Shown piece after piece: positions 6,754 to 7,745 of a stretch of DNA of 7,745 bases. The stretch covers positions 1 to 7,745 of the forward strand of contig JBIOHJ010000140.1 of NCBI GenBank assembly GCA_044448905.1, given 5' to 3'. Position numbers and translations under genes: made by a program. The notes beneath the pieces were generated by a model that saw nothing but the letters and a program-made list of their open reading frames with translations, did not search any database and was not told the DNA's origin. Origin of the DNA: JBIOHJ01 sp044448905. GTDB taxonomy: Bacteria; Bacteroidota; Bacteroidia; AKYH767-A; OLB10. How positions within the stretch are numbered: the stretch's first letter is position 1; the number at the start of each line of letters is the position of its first letter.

Positions 6754-7065
6754 TCAAATAGGTTGCTCCGATGACCGGAACAGTTGATCGGACGACCGGA
6801 GCAGTTGCTCGGATGACCGGAACAGTTGATCGGATGACCGGAACAGTTGATCGGATGACCGGAGCAGTTGTTCGGATGACCGGAACAGTTGCTCCAATGA
6901 CCGGATCATTTGCTCGGACGACCGGAGCAATTGATCGAATGACCGGATCATTTGATTGGACGACCGGAGCAATTGATCGGATGACCGGAGCAATTGATCG
7001 AATGACCCGGAAATTGGTTCTTGCCTATAAAGCAATTGTTTTTGGCTCTTTTTAATAGTTTTCAT
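6754..7065 (-). CDS. Possible small heptapeptide-repeat protein covering the 21-base array (uncertain)
   Basis: A 103-codon frame from ATG (complement of 7063-7065) to TGA (complement of 6754-6756). It has a basic N-terminus (MKTIKKSQKQLLYRQ) followed by about twelve copies of a seven-residue unit close to FRSSDQL. All three minus frames of the repeat unit are free of stops, so openness alone proves nothing. More telling, in this frame most differences between units are silent (Ser TCA/TCG/TCC, Leu CTG/TTG) or conservative (Asp/Glu, Phe/Leu/Ile, Leu/Met). On the plus strand the same changes give Met/Thr, Asp/Ala/Val and Arg/Pro. A GGAAAAAG lies about 10 bases upstream, but no clear -7 element was found. 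No signal peptide or known domain is visible. The LL pair every seven residues could form a helix with one hydrophobic stripe, but the pattern is not a standard coiled coil. It may be non-coding. Confidence 0.3.
   Translation of the reverse strand: MKTIKKSQKQLLYRQEPISGSFDQLLRSSDQLLRSSNQMIRSFDQLLRSSEQMIRSLEQLFRSSEQLLRSSDQLFRSSDQLFRSSEQLLRSSDQLFRSSEQPI
6762..7013. repeat. Tandem array of twelve 21-base units
   Basis: Twelve consecutive units start at 6762, 6783, 6804, 6825, 6846, 6867, 6888, 6909, 6930, 6951, 6972 and 6993, with no change in length. The working consensus is GTTGATCGGATGACCGGAACA. Units 1-7 begin with G; units 8-12 begin with T or A. Variation is confined mainly to unit positions 1, 5, 7, 8, 9, 11 and 19; the last unit diverges at its end. 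Each junction (CCGGAnCA followed by nTTGnTCGG) is an imperfect palindrome. The array is richer in G and C than its flanks. A degenerate edge with further CCGG motifs, including ACCGG-6 bases-CCGGT at 6736-6751, lies on the left, and GCAATTG words recur to the right at about 7032-7038 and 7067-7073. The constant length rules out a CRISPR array, which would show unique spacers. Confidence 0.95.
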
Positions 7066-7319
7066 AGCAATTGCACTTTTTCCATATTAGTTCAGGTAAA
7101 CCCCGAAACAGGAGATGCTTTGTGGAAAAAACTATTTCTTCTCTTTTTGCCATGTGCAACTTATTGATACCTTTATGTGTCTTTACTATATACTGCTTAT
7201 TCATTTCTTCTTTTATCGTTGAACGGGTAAGAATTTTTAAAAATCAATTTGTAATTAAATTAATTTGTTTTGAAACTTTGTTTCTTCAAAAAATATACCC
7301 AGTTTAAATCTTAAATACC
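7014..7319. other. AT-rich spacer between the repeat array and the secreted-protein gene
   Basis: This holds the possible start of the minus-strand repeat ORF (up to 7065) and a leader for the gene starting at 7320. A 78-codon plus-strand frame from a TTG at 7071 has no ribosome binding site or recognisable motif and is probably chance. No RNA gene or strong hairpin is evident. Confidence 0.5.
7248..7280 (+). promoter_or_regulatory. Weak candidate promoter for the secreted-protein gene
   Basis: TTTG at 7248-7251 is followed after 21 bases by AAACTTTG at 7273-7280, one mismatch from TAnnTTTG. Initiation near 7284 would leave a leader of about 36 bases before the ATG at 7320. In AT-rich DNA such matches occur often by chance, and TTAATTTG at 7260-7267 is an equally imperfect alternative. 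Confidence 0.25.
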
Positions 7320-7745
7320 ATGAAACAGATTTTACTTAATAACCAAAGAAAACCCTTCCTGCGAATTGCTCGGATAACATTTTCAATTTTCTTGCTATTG
7401 CTTGTATGTAACAAAACAAAAGCAAGTGATTATTATTGGGTGGGCGGTACCGGTAACTGGAGCGATTATGCAAACCACTGGGCAACCACAAGCGGGGGGT
7501 TGATTTTTCATATTCAAGTTCCAAGCGCTTTTGATAATGTCTACTTTGATGCAAATTCATTCAGTGCAAGCGGGCAATCCCTAACGGTTGATTCCACAAA
7601 TATCTTCTGCAACGACATGAACTGGACAGGTGTTCTGTTTAACCCTTCTCTTGCTTTTTCGGGAAATTCATCGAACATCAAAATTTATGGCTCGTTAACC
7701 CTTGCTTCGAACATGACATTTGGTACCGCCAACAACTACGGCTAC
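7320..7745 (+). CDS. Secreted protein with signal peptide, N-terminal part (truncated by window end)
   Basis: The frame is open for 142 codons from ATG 7320 to the window edge without a stop. The N-terminus has basic residues (MKQILLNNQRKPFLRIAR), a hydrophobic segment (ITFSIFLLLLVC, 19-30) and a likely signal peptidase I site after KTKA (residue 35). The LLVC sequence is not a good lipobox, since Val precedes Cys. The mature part begins SDYYWVGGTGNWSDYANHW (36-54), continues with VPSAFDNVYFDANSF (67-81) and then aromatic/Gly/Asn/Ser-rich strand-like sequence (DMNWTG, KIYGSLTLASNMTF). This opening is familiar from long extracellular proteins of Bacteroidota, many of which carry repeats and a C-terminal type IX secretion sorting domain. 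That part would lie beyond the window, so function and total length are unknown. Confidence 0.8.
   Translation, partial: MKQILLNNQRKPFLRIARITFSIFLLLLVCNKTKASDYYWVGGTGNWSDYANHWATTSGGLIFHIQVPSAFDNVYFDANSFSASGQSLTVDSTNIFCNDMNWTGVLFNPSLAFSGNSSNIKIYGSLTLASNMTFGTANNYGY

Noticed and set aside
6762..7013. CRISPR array
   Set aside because: Units are contiguous 21-mers with scattered point differences; there are no unique spacers, no longer conserved repeat and no cas genes in the window.
6771..7055. Plus-strand ORF of MTG-[TA]-VDR heptapeptides across the array
   Set aside because: It is open only because the unit is a multiple of three. Differences between units are mostly radical amino-acid changes in this frame, and there is no ribosome binding site or promoter.
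7071..7307. 78-codon plus-strand ORF with hydrophobic stretch
   Set aside because: TTG start, no ribosome binding site, no recognisable motif, AT-rich non-coding character.

Overview
The window looks like a chromosomal segment from a member of the Bacteroidota, probably uncultured or environmental. The evidence is the topoisomerase IV pair, whose ParE and ParC motifs match the Bacteroidota versions, plus TAnnTTTG-type -7 promoter elements, a general lack of Shine-Dalgarno sequences, AT-rich spacers, and the start of a large secreted protein of a type common in this phylum. This lineage call comes from motif recognition, not from a search.

Layout, left to right. Positions 1-306 are very AT-rich with no supportable gene. 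Positions 307-1038 (minus strand) hold a conserved but uncharacterised protein with a SHELLE...DP motif. A 225-base divergent spacer follows, with a candidate promoter for the minus-strand gene, an inverted pair of DnaA-box-like 9-mers (one perfect) and a TATTTTTG element just before parE. parE (1264-3126) and parC (3167-5400) form a topoisomerase IV operon with a 40-base gap. parC is split by an apparent one-base deletion near 4666: the breakage-reunion part ends at a premature TAA at 4670-4672, and the C-terminal beta-pinwheel domain continues in the next frame to 5400. An RsmB/NOP-family RNA cytosine-C5 methyltransferase (5475-6656) follows, apparently with its own promoter lying almost on top of the start codon.

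The last 1.1 kb is accessory in character. A tandem array of twelve 21-base units (6762-7013) lies between the methyltransferase and the next gene. It is open on the minus strand as a 103-codon heptapeptide-repeat ORF, and in that frame most differences between units are silent or conservative. After a 306-base spacer, a secreted protein with a signal peptide begins at 7320 and runs off the window.

Functionally, only parE and parC clearly work together, as the two subunits of topoisomerase IV that decatenate daughter chromosomes. The points most worth following up are the parC frameshift, the 21-base array and its possible minus-strand reading, the heptamer micro-repeats inside the methyltransferase gene, and the DnaA-box pair upstream of parE. 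I see no CRISPR array, tRNA, rRNA, insertion sequence or recognisable defence system.
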